Assembly (NCBI GenBank): GCA_029547225.1
Contig: JAKPPS010000040.1
Location: 1-42,795 of the forward strand
Length of the DNA stretch: 42,795 nt
Source: a bacterium
Lineage (GTDB): Bacteria > Patescibacteriota > Dojkabacteria > SC72 > WJKH01
Direction of reading: 5' to 3'
Positions within the stretch are counted from its first letter, which is position 1. Each line of letters opens with the position of its first letter. Below the pieces are notes generated by a model. The model was not told the origin of the DNA. It searched no databases and saw only the letters and a list, made by a program, of their open reading frames with translations. Of the stretch, positions 1 to 8,492 are shown piece after piece. Made by a program: the position numbers and the translations under genes.

Positions 1-162
1 TCTGATATTTTGAGTATGTTTTTCATATACCTCTGATTATACAGAGGTGTTCCATACCATATTGATTTTAGTCTTGTTTGGACTCCTGTATGCATATATT
101 TTTACATACCTCTGAGTCCCATATGTATCGTAACTTATTCAGTATCAAGAGATTAAAAAACA
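1..162. other. Left-edge noncoding DNA with a small hairpin and an imperfect repeat
   Basis: I see no convincing reading frame here. Positions 29-35 (ACCTCTG) pair with 42-48 (CAGAGGT). A related stretch with CATACCTCTGA recurs near 104-116, so the segment holds an imperfect direct repeat. The function is unknown. It lies beyond the terminator of the neighbouring minus-strand gene. Confidence 0.4.
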
Positions 163-185
163 ACCCCTCCACTTTGTGGAGGGGT
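163..185 (-). terminator. Intrinsic terminator of the DUF1566 gene
   Basis: ACCCCTCCAC (163-172) pairs perfectly with GTGGAGGGGT (176-185) around a three-base loop. On the minus strand the stem is followed by TGTTTTTTAA. It lies 36 bases past the stop codon of the 221-1504 gene. This is a textbook rho-independent terminator. Confidence 0.9.
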
Positions 186-220
186 AAATTAAAAATTACT
201 AAATTACTAAATTCTGGTTT

Positions 221-1504
221 TTAGTCCCGGGATACACAACGAACTCCGGAGTTTGTATTTGTCTTAAGGTTGTAGTAGGGCTCTCCATTGAAAAGGTAAA
301 CGTACCATGCGATTGTTGAACCGTAGGAGACCTCCGAGCTAGACCAATAGAGTTGATCTGTAACAAATGCTGCTGCAGATTCCTCATCTATACCCGCCTG
401 GTTATGTATCCCATCTATATATGCTTGCATCAATTCTTTTTGAGAAGGTAAATACCAATCTGTTCTTCCTGCAAAATCTAATGTCGCACAGTAGTTTATT
501 GCTAAACCGCAATCAGAATCTAAACCATCATATGAACTTCTAGGTATTGAAGTAAAGTAATCACATGAAGCCATAGTAAAAATATTTGACATAGTACCTT
601 GGTCTGCAGACCAATATACTCCAGTTCTCTCATCTCTCCATGCTATATCCTCTCCTACTGACATATTACTCCACTCTGACTCTTCTCCTTGATAGTCATC
701 AGTTAATGTCCCTCCCCATCTAAGATAGTCACCTCCAGCATAATCATCATATGTACTGTATTGCATATTTGTAAAATCTATAGGTGTTGGAGGTGTATAT
801 GTACCTGTTAGAAGAGTACCTGAGTCAGAGTAAAACTTCTTTCCACTAATTACCTCATCTACTCCTGCATCTCCCAAAAATGACCAAGTACCTGTTAGTA
901 ATGTTCCAGAATCAGAATAGAACTTCTTACCACTCATTACATCTGTAACTTGTGCATCACCTAAATATGATACTACTGGAGGAGTATATGTCCCTGTCTT
1001 TAATGTACCTGAATTAGAGTAAAATGTCTTACCTGCTAGTACATCACTAGTACTTGCATTTCCTCTGTATGTTACTGTAGGTACAGTAGGTAGTTTAAGA
1101 GTACCTGCTAAAAGTTCATCATCCTCTGAGTAAAACAGTTTCCCCTCTAATACATCCTCTGCAGATGCATCACCTAAAAATTCAAACTCTTCAGGAACAT
1201 ATGTCCCAGTTTGTAAATCTCTAGAATTGTTGTAAAAAGTTTTACCCTCTAATACATCACTCGTAGTAACAGTACCACTAGGAATCCAATTAGAAGCCTC
1301 TTGTACCTTTTCAACCATCGAATCTAAATCAACATCAGAAAGTTCTTGTGTATATCCTAATTCTACTAACTTACCATATATACCCCTAACATCTTCCTCT
1401 AATTGAGATACATCAACTTCTTTACTTGGTTTGAAAAAGAGAAACATTATTACTGCTGTAATAACGACACCTAGTAGAAATGAAAAAATATGTTTTTTAT
1501 TCAT
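221..1504 (-). CDS. Membrane-anchored repeat protein with C-terminal DUF1566 (Lcl-like) domain
   Basis: The 427-residue protein begins with one hydrophobic segment (about residues 7-24) that should anchor it in the membrane with the rest outside. Residues about 75-245 hold five degenerate copies of a roughly 30-residue unit. Its pattern is GDA, then DVL-GK-FYS, then GTL-TGTY. The C-terminal part (about 250-427) carries the DUF1566 / Lcl C-terminal signature: a WxxW-like start, DWYLPSQKEL, YWSSSE and a final VRCVS. DUF1566 domains are known from bacterial surface and phage-associated proteins, but their activity is not established. Transcription ends at the strong hairpin 163-185. The start is preceded by an alternating AT tract and no ribosome binding site is visible. 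The gene is on the far side of the IS from the conjugative element and may belong to another region. Confidence 0.8.
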   Translation of the reverse strand: MNKKHIFSFLLGVVITAVIMFLFFKPSKEVDVSQLEEDVRGIYGKLVELGYTQELSDVDLDSMVEKVQEASNWIPSGTVTTSDVLEGKTFYNNSRDLQTGTYVPEEFEFLGDASAEDVLEGKLFYSEDDELLAGTLKLPTVPTVTYRGNASTSDVLAGKTFYSNSGTLKTGTYTPPVVSYLGDAQVTDVMSGKKFYSDSGTLLTGTWSFLGDAGVDEVISGKKFYSDSGTLLTGTYTPPTPIDFTNMQYSTYDDYAGGDYLRWGGTLTDDYQGEESEWSNMSVGEDIAWRDERTGVYWSADQGTMSNIFTMASCDYFTSIPRSSYDGLDSDCGLAINYCATLDFAGRTDWYLPSQKELMQAYIDGIHNQAGIDEESAAAFVTDQLYWSSSEVSYGSTIAWYVYLFNGEPYYNLKTNTNSGVRCVSRD

Positions 1505-1507
1505 TTA

Positions 1508-1524
1508 ATATATATATATATATA
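1508..1524. repeat. Alternating AT tract
   Basis: Seventeen bases of strictly alternating A and T lie just upstream of the DUF1566 start codon. Such tracts melt easily and vary in length, so it could affect expression by slippage. That role is inference only. Confidence 0.6.
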
Positions 1525-1610
1525 ACAAATTAATACTTCTTTAATGTTTTAATGGTATCAGAATGTAAAAAATAAAACAATACAAGGGGTGGGTCATAGG
1601 ACAATACTAT

Positions 1611-2345
1611 GGGTCTAGACTAGTTTAGAGAGGATTTTTTCTAAAGTCTGAAAGAAGTATATCATAAATATTTTCATTTCTCAAATTCCATCTGAACTCT
1701 GACTCCATCAAATGCAAATGAAACACCTTATCACTTAATCCGTTAAATTTTGAAAGCCTTCTTTTAGTGTAACTCCAGAAGCTCTCTATTCCATTTATAT
1801 GCGTTTTTCCTCGGGAAAATTCATTTTTACTATGATATACTCGATAATGATCATAGCCATTAAGTATTAATCCATCATAACTCTTCCAGCCATCTGAGTA
1901 TATAGTAGAACCTTCAAGTACCTTACCCTCTATTATCGGCAGTAATTGCTCCTTTTTGCAGTTCTTAACTATATTCACATAGATCTTACCATCCCTCTTT
2001 AATATACCAAAAACAGGGGTTTTACCTGCTGCTCCCCGTCCTCTTTTTCCTCTCACTCTCCTTGCTCCAAAATACGATTCATCTACTTCAAATTCTCCCA
2101 GCACTGGTACTTGAGCTACACTCATCTGAGCTATGCGTAACCTAAAAAGATAGTATAGTCTGTTTACAGTATTTCTATTAATTCTTGAGTATTTGGATAC
2201 TTTTGTAGCTGTTTCATCCTCAGAAAAAAACATCAGAATTTCTCTAAATTTGCTCTCCGAAATTCGGGCTTTGCATAAATATCTATTTTTCATTATCTTA
2301 GAACTTATTTTAGCATATTAAAATGCTCTAATCTAGTCTAGACCC
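1611..2345 (-). mobile_element. Insertion sequence, IS1595 family (IS1016-like group)
   Basis: The 735-bp element is bounded by 20-base terminal inverted repeats (1611-1630 and 2326-2345) that match at 19 positions and begin GGGTCTAGACTAG. One transposase gene fills it. The size, the single short DDE transposase and the inverted repeats fit the IS1016 group. IS1595-family elements normally make 8-bp target duplications. The flanks here (AATACTAT on the left, ATCGCTAT on the right) do not match, so the left side has probably been rearranged after insertion. On the right the IS abuts the interior of a recombinase gene whose 5' part is missing. Confidence 0.9.
1625..2293 (-). CDS. IS1595-family (ISXO2-like) transposase
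   Basis: A 222-residue DDE-type transposase that would cut and paste the surrounding insertion sequence. Visible catalytic landmarks are VDESYFG (D71), IYSDGWKSY (D134) and HINGIESFW (N167, E170). This is the DDN/E arrangement of the ISXO2-like domain. The basic RGKRGRG stretch (residues 81-87) and the KTPVFG motif are typical of the IS1016 group. The N-terminal 60 residues form a helical DNA-binding region without the CxxC zinc ribbon of longer IS1595 relatives. The frame is intact and the length is normal for the group, so it may be active. The nearest inverted repeat is 14 bases beyond the stop codon, which is the compact layout expected of an IS. Confidence 0.92.
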   Translation of the reverse strand: MKNRYLCKARISESKFREILMFFSEDETATKVSKYSRINRNTVNRLYYLFRLRIAQMSVAQVPVLGEFEVDESYFGARRVRGKRGRGAAGKTPVFGILKRDGKIYVNIVKNCKKEQLLPIIEGKVLEGSTIYSDGWKSYDGLILNGYDHYRVYHSKNEFSRGKTHINGIESFWSYTKRRLSKFNGLSDKVFHLHLMESEFRWNLRNENIYDILLSDFRKNPL

Positions 2346-3626
2346 ATCGCTATTATTGAGAAAATTGACCGTGTAGCACGAAACTTTGCCGACATTGTAA
2401 AAGTTTATGACCTTATAAAAGCAGGTAAAGAATTCCACTTTGTAAAAGAAGGAATTGTGCTTAATAACGAGTCAAAATCAAATGAATTGATGAACTTTGA
2501 CCTACAAGCAGTCATGGCAAAAGGATATATAAATAACTTGCGTGATGACGTTAAAAAAGGACTTGAGGAGAAAGTAGCACAAGGTGGCTGGCCTGCTTCT
2601 GCACCACTTGGCTACAGAAACAACAGAGATACCCACACTTGTGATATAGACCAATATAAAGCTCCATTTGTAAGTAAAATGTTTGAATTGTATGCTACAG
2701 GTGAATATAGCTTTCAAACAGTTGGCGAACTTTTATTGGAACAAGGACTTCATGCAAAAGGAAAACCTGATGTTCCGCTTTGCAAAGAAAAAATTCGAGT
2801 AACCTTACAAAATCCGTTTTATATTGGCATAATGAGATGGAAAGGCAAAGAATACAAAGGTATTCACGAGCCAATAATATCAGAAGAACTTTACTACAAG
2901 GTGCAAGACATATTACGAAGTAGGAAAAAACCGAATAAACGAAAGAATAGCTTCCTATTTAGCGGACTTATTAAGTGTGGTGTTTGTGGCTCATCATATA
3001 CAACTGAAATACAAAAAGGTAGATAAGTGTATTACCGCTGTACTGAGCATAAAATGAAGCATAAGCACCAATACTGGAGGGAAGAAAAGCTAAACGACAA
3101 AATTTGCGAAGTGATTGAAACAATGAAAATTCCTAAAGAAACCTTTGAGGTATTAAAACAAACCCTATAAGATGCACATAAAAGTGAAGAAGATTTTCAT
3201 AATCAAGCAATGTCTATATTACAAGCAAAGCTCATCAAAACACAATCTAGAAAAGACCAATTATATCATGACAGACTTGATGGATTAATAACAAAAGAAA
3301 CATATCTTGAAAAGTATAACAAAGAAGTAAAGGCAGAAAAGCAAACTATCCGTGATATGGAGAAGCATAAACAAGCAAATCAGATATATTTTGAAACAGG
3401 TTTGAGGATTCTCGAACTGACACAAAATGCGTCACAGCTTTACAAACGAGCAGATGATGAAGGGAAAAGAGAAATTATAAATTTTGTATTCTCGAACTTA
3501 ACTATAACCCACGAAAAACTAAGTTATACAGGCAAAAGTCCGTTTGATAACTTCCTGAATTTCAACGATCGACCTAAATGGTCGGGGCAACCGTACTATG
3601 TACGAACAGCTCCTTCCTTACATTGA
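2346..3626 (+). pseudogene. Broken large serine recombinase (5' end lost at the IS, two in-frame stops)
   Basis: The open frame runs straight out of the IS edge at 2346. The first residues (IIEKIDRVARNF) match the middle of a resolvase catalytic domain, so about the first 65 residues, including the catalytic serine, are gone. The recombinase DNA-binding domain (GGWPASAPLGYRNN) and the zinc ribbon (IKCGVCGSSY with a later YYRC) follow, then a coiled coil. Two in-frame TAA codons at 3024-3026 and 3168-3170 split it, both in places where relatives carry Tyr or Lys. A GTG at 2457 and an ATG at 3210 open the surviving pieces, but neither piece would be a working enzyme. The last codons read KWSG over the sequence TGGTCGGGG. 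The intact recombinase at 34345 also runs into that sequence, where it is the tRNA 3' end. It is best read as the relic of an older related element. Confidence 0.9.
3579..3587 (+). other. Candidate left attachment core (direct repeat of the tRNA-Pro 3' end)
   Basis: TGGTCGGGG here is repeated at 35811-35819, where it is the complement of the tRNA-Pro CCA end and acceptor stem. The match continues weakly (AAC, G, ACT). In both places the sequence ends a serine recombinase frame. No other tRNA-like sequence follows here. Confidence 0.4.
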
Positions 3627-3708
3627 TAAAATTATCTCATATTTTAACGAATTTGAGTACAAATGGAAATTCTTATCAGAGCTTCCCAAATTAGATCTAA
3701 ACTATTAG
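3598..3708 (+). CDS. Short frame or gene remnant after the recombinase relic
   Basis: A 36-residue frame opens with ATG at 3598 in the +1 frame relative to the recombinase relic. The frame is open upstream as far as 3559, where it reads GRGNRT just like the last residues of the intact recombinase. The peptide (rich in Tyr, Phe, Lys) ends SELPKLDLNY. It could be the displaced tail of the broken recombinase or of a gene interrupted by integration. I do not recognise it. The remaining bases 3709-3832 show no gene. Confidence 0.3.
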   Translation: MYEQLLPYIDKIISYFNEFEYKWKFLSELPKLDLNY

Positions 3709-3832
3709 TATTGTTGTATTATGATTTAGTTAGCTTATATTCTTGTTTCTAAAAATTATTACACACTATTGAGGTCAGCTTTATATTTTCTTTTTTACAA
3801 ATGCAAGTAATGAGATATAATTATCGTATCTA

Positions 3833-3838
3833 TATAAT
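3833..3838 (+). promoter_or_regulatory. Likely -10 box of the DUF91/DUF5655 gene
   Basis: A perfect TATAAT lies 16 bases before the ATG at 3855. No good -35 box is seen at 16-18 bases spacing, so only the -10 is proposed. A transcript from here would have a leader of about ten bases. Confidence 0.4.
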
Positions 3839-3854
3839 TTGTGAAATAACATAA

Positions 3855-4748
3855 ATGTCTGAAATTAAACTATTTAATGTATCTCCAACTAATAAAACGA
3901 AACAAATTAAAGTTAAAAGTTTGAAGTTAGAGAAGTATATCCAAGATATTGTAGAAAAAAACTTAGAGGAACTCTTTGGGGTAAGATTCTTAGATTCTGA
4001 ATATATTATTGATAATGGAAGAGTGGATACATTAGGCTTAGATGAAAATAATTGTCCTGTAATCATAGAATATAAACTTGATTCAAATTCAAATGTTATT
4101 AATCAAGGTCTTTTTTACTTAGATTGGTTTATGGAACACAAGGCAGAATTTGATGTGTTATGTAGAAAGAAACTTGGCAAAGAAATTGATATTGATTGGA
4201 ATAATCCCAGATTGTTATGTATAGCAAAGGATTTTAGCGAGTATGATGACAATGCTATAAAACAAATAAATAGAAATATAGAGTTAATTAGATATACATT
4301 GTTTGAAAATGATTTTTTGATGATACAGTTAGCTTCTGCTGTTAGTGAGAAACCAAGAAATTCAACTGCAACTAATGATAGATACTCTCATGACAGAATT
4401 GGTCATAGATTAAAGACTGCGAATAAAAATATTGTTAAGTATATTGAAGAGTTGGATGAATATATACTAAATCTAGGTAATGATGTTCAGAAAAAGGAGC
4501 TGAAAAACTATTGGGCATACAGAACAATTAAAAATTTTGCTTGTATTGTAATTAACAGAAAAAAACTTGGTGTTTATTTATCCATAGACTATGAGAATAT
4601 AAAGAATCCAAACTCAAATGTAGAAAATGTTAAGGATAAGGGACATTGGGGGACAGGAAATACAGTTGCTTTTGTTAGTAATGATGATGAATTAGAATAT
4701 ACAAAAGATTTGATTAGGAGAGTTTATAACGGAGAGGTAGGTGCTTAA
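3855..4748 (+). CDS. DUF91/NucS-like nuclease domain with C-terminal DUF5655
   Basis: A 297-residue predicted DNA-binding or DNA-cutting protein. The N-terminal half has the PD-(D/E)XK pattern of the DUF91/NucS fold: GRVDTLGL (D58), then VIIEYK (E72, K74), then INQGLFYLDWF. The C-terminal part (about 190-297) matches DUF5655, ending with the family's GHWGTGN motif and the LIRRVYNG tail. Proteins of this architecture are known but have no settled function; repair or defence roles are plausible. It is the only plus-strand gene at the left end of the element and is followed 31 bases later by a tiny membrane-protein frame. It converges with the defence operon that ends at 4934. No ribosome binding site is visible. 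Confidence 0.82.
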   Translation: MSEIKLFNVSPTNKTKQIKVKSLKLEKYIQDIVEKNLEELFGVRFLDSEYIIDNGRVDTLGLDENNCPVIIEYKLDSNSNVINQGLFYLDWFMEHKAEFDVLCRKKLGKEIDIDWNNPRLLCIAKDFSEYDDNAIKQINRNIELIRYTLFENDFLMIQLASAVSEKPRNSTATNDRYSHDRIGHRLKTANKNIVKYIEELDEYILNLGNDVQKKELKNYWAYRTIKNFACIVINRKKLGVYLSIDYENIKNPNSNVENVKDKGHWGTGNTVAFVSNDDELEYTKDLIRRVYNGEVGA

Positions 4749-4779
4749 ATTAGATTAAAAATATTAGAATGATTACATT

Positions 4780-4932
4780 ATGATTTATAAGAGAGGCAAA
4801 GGAGCAGGAGTATACCATCGTTCAGGTTTTAGGAATTACGGTTGTTTAATGAATCTATTACTATTTCCTTTTCAAGTCATTATTATTGCAATAATAACGG
4901 TTATTAAAAGGATTCGTGGAGAGAAGAAGTAA
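4780..4932 (+). CDS. Small single-pass membrane protein
   Basis: A 50-residue frame starts with ATG at 4780. It has a basic N-terminus (MIYKRGKGAG), one hydrophobic stretch near residues 24-42 and a basic tail ending RGEKK. This is the usual shape of a small membrane protein with both ends positively charged. It follows the DUF5655 gene by 31 bases on the same strand and stops one base before the stop codon of the converging DUF2130 gene, so it fills the gap exactly. I do not recognise a family. The assignment rests on composition and position only. Confidence 0.5.
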   Translation: MIYKRGKGAGVYHRSGFRNYGCLMNLLLFPFQVIIIAIITVIKRIRGEKK

Positions 4933-4933
4933 T

Positions 4934-6145
4934 CTAATTATCTTCTTCATCTGTTTCTGGTAACTCTAAATACTGAACTTTTGGTAGAGAATTACCTATT
5001 AAGCCTTGTAAATCGCCATACATTCCTGCTGTATTTTGAAATACTTTTGTAATATTTTTATCTTCTTTTGCCCATTTCTTCATGTAATATCGCTTCTCTG
5101 CCTCCATTTCTTCCTTCCTCTCTTTGAAGTATTCGATCCAAACTTCAATCCTCTGCTTAAACTCATTACTAATTAAGTAGTTGTATACCACTTCTGCTTT
5201 AGTTGCTTTCCCTTTGTTTGCCTCTTGAACATTCCTTACAGCTATAATCTTCTCTCTCAATGCAAAAGCTAGAGGAATAGCACTCTTCATATCACAAACC
5301 CATACACCATCGACAAGACCAAATGATTCTACTCCTTCTGGTAAGACAGCTGATACTAATACTGAAATATCTGCTTTTAATGTTCTCGTGTCTTCCTTCA
5401 ACTTTGTAATCCATTGTTGAGACCATGCTTTGGTGTTCTTAGATTCCCAAACAATCATTCCACAAGCTACCCCAAAGTTTGTTTTAACTGTTTGTAACAC
5501 ATCTGCTCCATTAATACCTTTAGGTACTTCAGATACCTCGTCATATACAAATGTTTGTTGTAGTTGTTCTTGGAGAGCTAGTTCCTGCACTTCGCCCTGA
5601 AGTTGTTGTGAGCCTTGTTGAGCTTTTCTTTGTGCTTCCTGTAGTTGCTTTCTAAGGTCTGCAAGTGTCTTGTCCTTTTCTGCCATTTCTAGATTTAGTT
5701 CTTCCTGTGCTTCTTTCTTAGCACTCTGCTTTATCTTCTCCTGTTCTTCAAGGAGTGCTTTCTCATACTTAATCTTCATTTCTCCTTCTGCATTTTTCGA
5801 TTCTCTTAGTTGCTTAATTAAATCAGATACTTGTTTTTGTAACTCTTGATTTTGTTTCTCTTGTGCTTCAGATTCTTCTTTTGTCGAATTGATTTTCGCA
5901 TCGTATTCTTTTCTAACTTTTTCAATTGCTTCTTTCTTTGATGATTCTAGTATTTCTTGTCTAACTTGTTCTATTTCTTTTTGCTTTTGTTCTTCAAGTT
6001 GTTTTTGTTTTTCCTTTAAATCATTTATTTCAGCTTCATGTTTGGCTTTGGTGTCTTGGAGTACTTGTGCCTCTAATTCTTTACGAATAGCGTCCGTTAT
6101 TTCAATGATATTTCCACATTTATCACATTTTATTGTTGTTGCCAT
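4934..6145 (-). CDS. Coiled-coil DUF2130 protein, nuclease-like
   Basis: A 403-residue DUF2130 protein. Residues 7-10 (CDKC) look like half of a zinc ribbon. Residues about 20-195 are a long Glu/Lys/Gln-rich coiled coil. The conserved C-terminal domain has GADVLQTV (D215) followed by IVWESK (E234, K236), which resembles a PD-(D/E)XK nuclease centre. I infer that activity from the motif; it has not been shown here. The C-terminal region continues with a second helical part and a hydrophilic acidic tail. It is the last gene of the restriction operon, 11 bases after the Rad50-like ATPase gene, so the two probably act together with the type I enzyme in defence against foreign DNA. DUF2130 proteins also occur alone, so the link is contextual. 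Confidence 0.85.
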   Translation of the reverse strand: MATTIKCDKCGNIIEITDAIRKELEAQVLQDTKAKHEAEINDLKEKQKQLEEQKQKEIEQVRQEILESSKKEAIEKVRKEYDAKINSTKEESEAQEKQNQELQKQVSDLIKQLRESKNAEGEMKIKYEKALLEEQEKIKQSAKKEAQEELNLEMAEKDKTLADLRKQLQEAQRKAQQGSQQLQGEVQELALQEQLQQTFVYDEVSEVPKGINGADVLQTVKTNFGVACGMIVWESKNTKAWSQQWITKLKEDTRTLKADISVLVSAVLPEGVESFGLVDGVWVCDMKSAIPLAFALREKIIAVRNVQEANKGKATKAEVVYNYLISNEFKQRIEVWIEYFKERKEEMEAEKRYYMKKWAKEDKNITKVFQNTAGMYGDLQGLIGNSLPKVQYLELPETDEEDN

Positions 6146-6156
6146 TGGCTTTTAGA

Positions 6157-8481
6157 TTACAATTTATAAATGAAGTCCAACATCTTAGCCGTATACTTAA
6201 TAATATCTTCAGGACTACCATCAAGTTGGAATTCATGGTGTTCAGGATTTGTACCTTTTCTATAATCCTCTAATTTGTTGTATGTTTGTTCATTAATAAC
6301 GGAGTTCTCTTTCAACTCAGTTATTAACTCTCTAAGATTGGAATATAGAATTCCTTTTTCTTTGATATCTTTCTTAAAGCGTGATGTCAAATAGTTTTCG
6401 AGGAAGACACGACAGTCCTGAGTTATATCGTCTGTATGTTCTCTCTTTATATACCCCCAGATTTTTTCAAAAGCTCGTTCCATTTTTGACATTGTTAACT
6501 TTTTTACGTCGTATGGTTCAAAAGAACAAGTTTTTGAGTCTTTCGTGATATTAAAATATGTAGCATCTGAGATTTTTACACCTGCTAACCTTGAAATAAA
6601 AGAACCGTAATGAGATAACATAATTATCTGTCCAAACTCCCTTGAAAGTTCTAAGACTATATCTGCAGTAATTTTAATCCGATTATCATCGAAACTGACC
6701 ACAGGGTCATCTAATACAAGTATAATCTTATCTTTCTCGTCAATCTGTTTAGTCTTAGCTAGAAATATCGCCAAAGCTAAACTTCTCTTGTCAGAATCGC
6801 TAAATACTATGTTGAGATGTTCTGTACTGATAGGTTCACCCTTGAAGCTAACATCTAAGTAATAAACCTTTTGATAACCTCTGCCTGATTCTGCTCGTGT
6901 TAATGTAAAATCACGGCTACCCAATTGATTAAAATAGTCATTTAGGTCAGTGAAATACTTGTCCAAATATTCCGATTGCTGATTTTCTAATTCTTTAGTT
7001 AATTTAACTATTTCCGTTTCTTCGTTGATTAATCTATTCTGCTCTTTTTTATAAGTAACACATTCTTTATCTTGTTCTAACCTTGCTAGTTTGCAATTAC
7101 TATCATCTATTGAATTCTGTGCCCTCTCTTTTTGGATTTCTATCTGCTTACTATTAAGAGATTCATAGCTGGTCTTTAATGTGATTGCTAAAGTTATACC
7201 TCTCGAAAGTGATTCATTCAATTTCTTACTTTCTTCTGTTATTGAAGCTAGTGTCTTCTTTAATTCACTTCCAAGTTGTATCTCGTCAACTGCTTTATGA
7301 GGAGCAATCTTTTTTTCATTAATTTTCTCTATAAAACGTTTTTTATATTCTGCTAATTGTGGTTTTACTCCTTCAATCAAACCTGAAAGTTTTGAATAAT
7401 CAATATCGTCTTCAACCTCTTCTGAATAATTTTTATATTTTGATAAGTTTATTACCTGTTCTTGAAAGTCCGTAAGTATACTGTCAAAGTTCAATAGACC
7501 AATACGATTCTTCAAAGCCTCAAGAGGTGTATTAATTTCGTTTGTTATATATTTTCCATATTCGTCATTGAAATAATCTGAATATACATCAAGTATATTC
7601 AAATTTGATTCAATTTTTTGACTACAAAAAGGACAAACATCATGAGTTGTTTTCATATGCTTCTGAAAACCCTCCCTTAACCAATCTTCCGTTGTAGAGT
7701 TATTTGTCGTATTAAGATTTAGATGTTCTAAGAATTTTGTCTTAATTTCTTCTGTAAAACCTTTAAAATCAAGTCCTAAGATTTTATTAAGTTCTTCATT
7801 AATTTTTTCTAATTCAAATAAACATTCTGTATTTACAGGACTGACAGTAGGTAGCTGTTTTATCTGATTAACCCTCCCTATATTTTCTAAAATCTTCTTT
7901 TCTTTTGAAATGAGATTCTCCAATTCCTCTTTCTTTTCAACAACATTTAAGTTAACAAAAGTGTCTACATCACTATCTGAAAAGTTTTTTGTATATGTAG
8001 GTCTAATGTCTTTGAGATTTGCTTTATCATTTGCAAGTTGTTTCTTCCTTTCTGAGATAGTCTTAGATAAGGTAACACCTTCTTCGCCAAGAATGAAATC
8101 TGTAAAAGACACCCTGTTTTCTCTTGTAACCACTATACCTGAAATTAAGTTCTTATGAACAAAATTACTGTCAAAGACAAAAAGCCTACCTTGGAGGTCG
8201 GTATTTGACCAATTACCATTGAAATTTAAGCTCTCTTCTTTTTCATCTTTTAAATATGTTAGTTCGATTTCCTGTTTCTCAGAGCTTATAGGAATAGATT
8301 TCCTGTTTGTAATATATGAAGGTTGATTTTCTGCGATAGAATTAAAAATATCGGTAAGAGTAGACTTTCCATATGTATTCCAACCATGAAATATGGTTAC
8401 CTTTGTAAAATCAAATTTCCCTGTATCTATGCAATTATAAAATGAGCCAATTTGATTTATCTTTTTTATTCTTTTAATCAT
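6157..8481 (-). CDS. AAA_13-type ABC/Rad50-like ATPase with a CxxC hook (RloC/PrrC-like)
   Basis: A 774-residue split ABC ATPase. The Walker A is GWNTYGKST (residues 33-41). The signature-like SDSDKRSLAL starts at 561, the Walker B LVLDD is at 588-592, and the switch histidine is at MLSH (624). Between the ATPase halves lies a long coiled coil. Residues 283-286 read CPFC, a zinc-hook motif like that of Rad50 and RloC, although it sits early in the coiled coil. RloC and PrrC are tRNA anticodon nucleases linked to type I restriction systems, which this gene directly follows. I cannot identify a convincing anticodon-nuclease Arg-Glu-His triad in the C-terminal 150 residues, which instead show an NPEHHEF motif seen in other AAA_13 proteins. 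A defence role coupled to the neighbouring restriction enzyme is therefore likely, but the effector activity is open. Confidence 0.82.
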   Translation of the reverse strand: MIKRIKKINQIGSFYNCIDTGKFDFTKVTIFHGWNTYGKSTLTDIFNSIAENQPSYITNRKSIPISSEKQEIELTYLKDEKEESLNFNGNWSNTDLQGRLFVFDSNFVHKNLISGIVVTRENRVSFTDFILGEEGVTLSKTISERKKQLANDKANLKDIRPTYTKNFSDSDVDTFVNLNVVEKKEELENLISKEKKILENIGRVNQIKQLPTVSPVNTECLFELEKINEELNKILGLDFKGFTEEIKTKFLEHLNLNTTNNSTTEDWLREGFQKHMKTTHDVCPFCSQKIESNLNILDVYSDYFNDEYGKYITNEINTPLEALKNRIGLLNFDSILTDFQEQVINLSKYKNYSEEVEDDIDYSKLSGLIEGVKPQLAEYKKRFIEKINEKKIAPHKAVDEIQLGSELKKTLASITEESKKLNESLSRGITLAITLKTSYESLNSKQIEIQKERAQNSIDDSNCKLARLEQDKECVTYKKEQNRLINEETEIVKLTKELENQQSEYLDKYFTDLNDYFNQLGSRDFTLTRAESGRGYQKVYYLDVSFKGEPISTEHLNIVFSDSDKRSLALAIFLAKTKQIDEKDKIILVLDDPVVSFDDNRIKITADIVLELSREFGQIIMLSHYGSFISRLAGVKISDATYFNITKDSKTCSFEPYDVKKLTMSKMERAFEKIWGYIKREHTDDITQDCRVFLENYLTSRFKKDIKEKGILYSNLRELITELKENSVINEQTYNKLEDYRKGTNPEHHEFQLDGSPEDIIKYTAKMLDFIYKL

Positions 8482-8492
8482 AAATATATGAA

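Noticed and set aside
2346-3626. Recoding of TAA as an amino acid, suggested by two in-frame TAA codons
   Set aside because: All other genes use TAA as a stop and the 5' part of this gene is lost, so simple decay explains it.
5889-6155. Plus-strand open frame opposite the DUF2130 coiled coil
   Set aside because: It is the antisense of a Glu/Lys-rich coiled coil, giving a Ser/Phe/Cys-rich string with no domain features; the minus-strand gene is clear.
6157-8481. Naming the ATPase as an RloC anticodon nuclease
   Set aside because: The hook and ATPase motifs fit, but I could not find the Arg-Glu-His nuclease triad in the C-terminal region.
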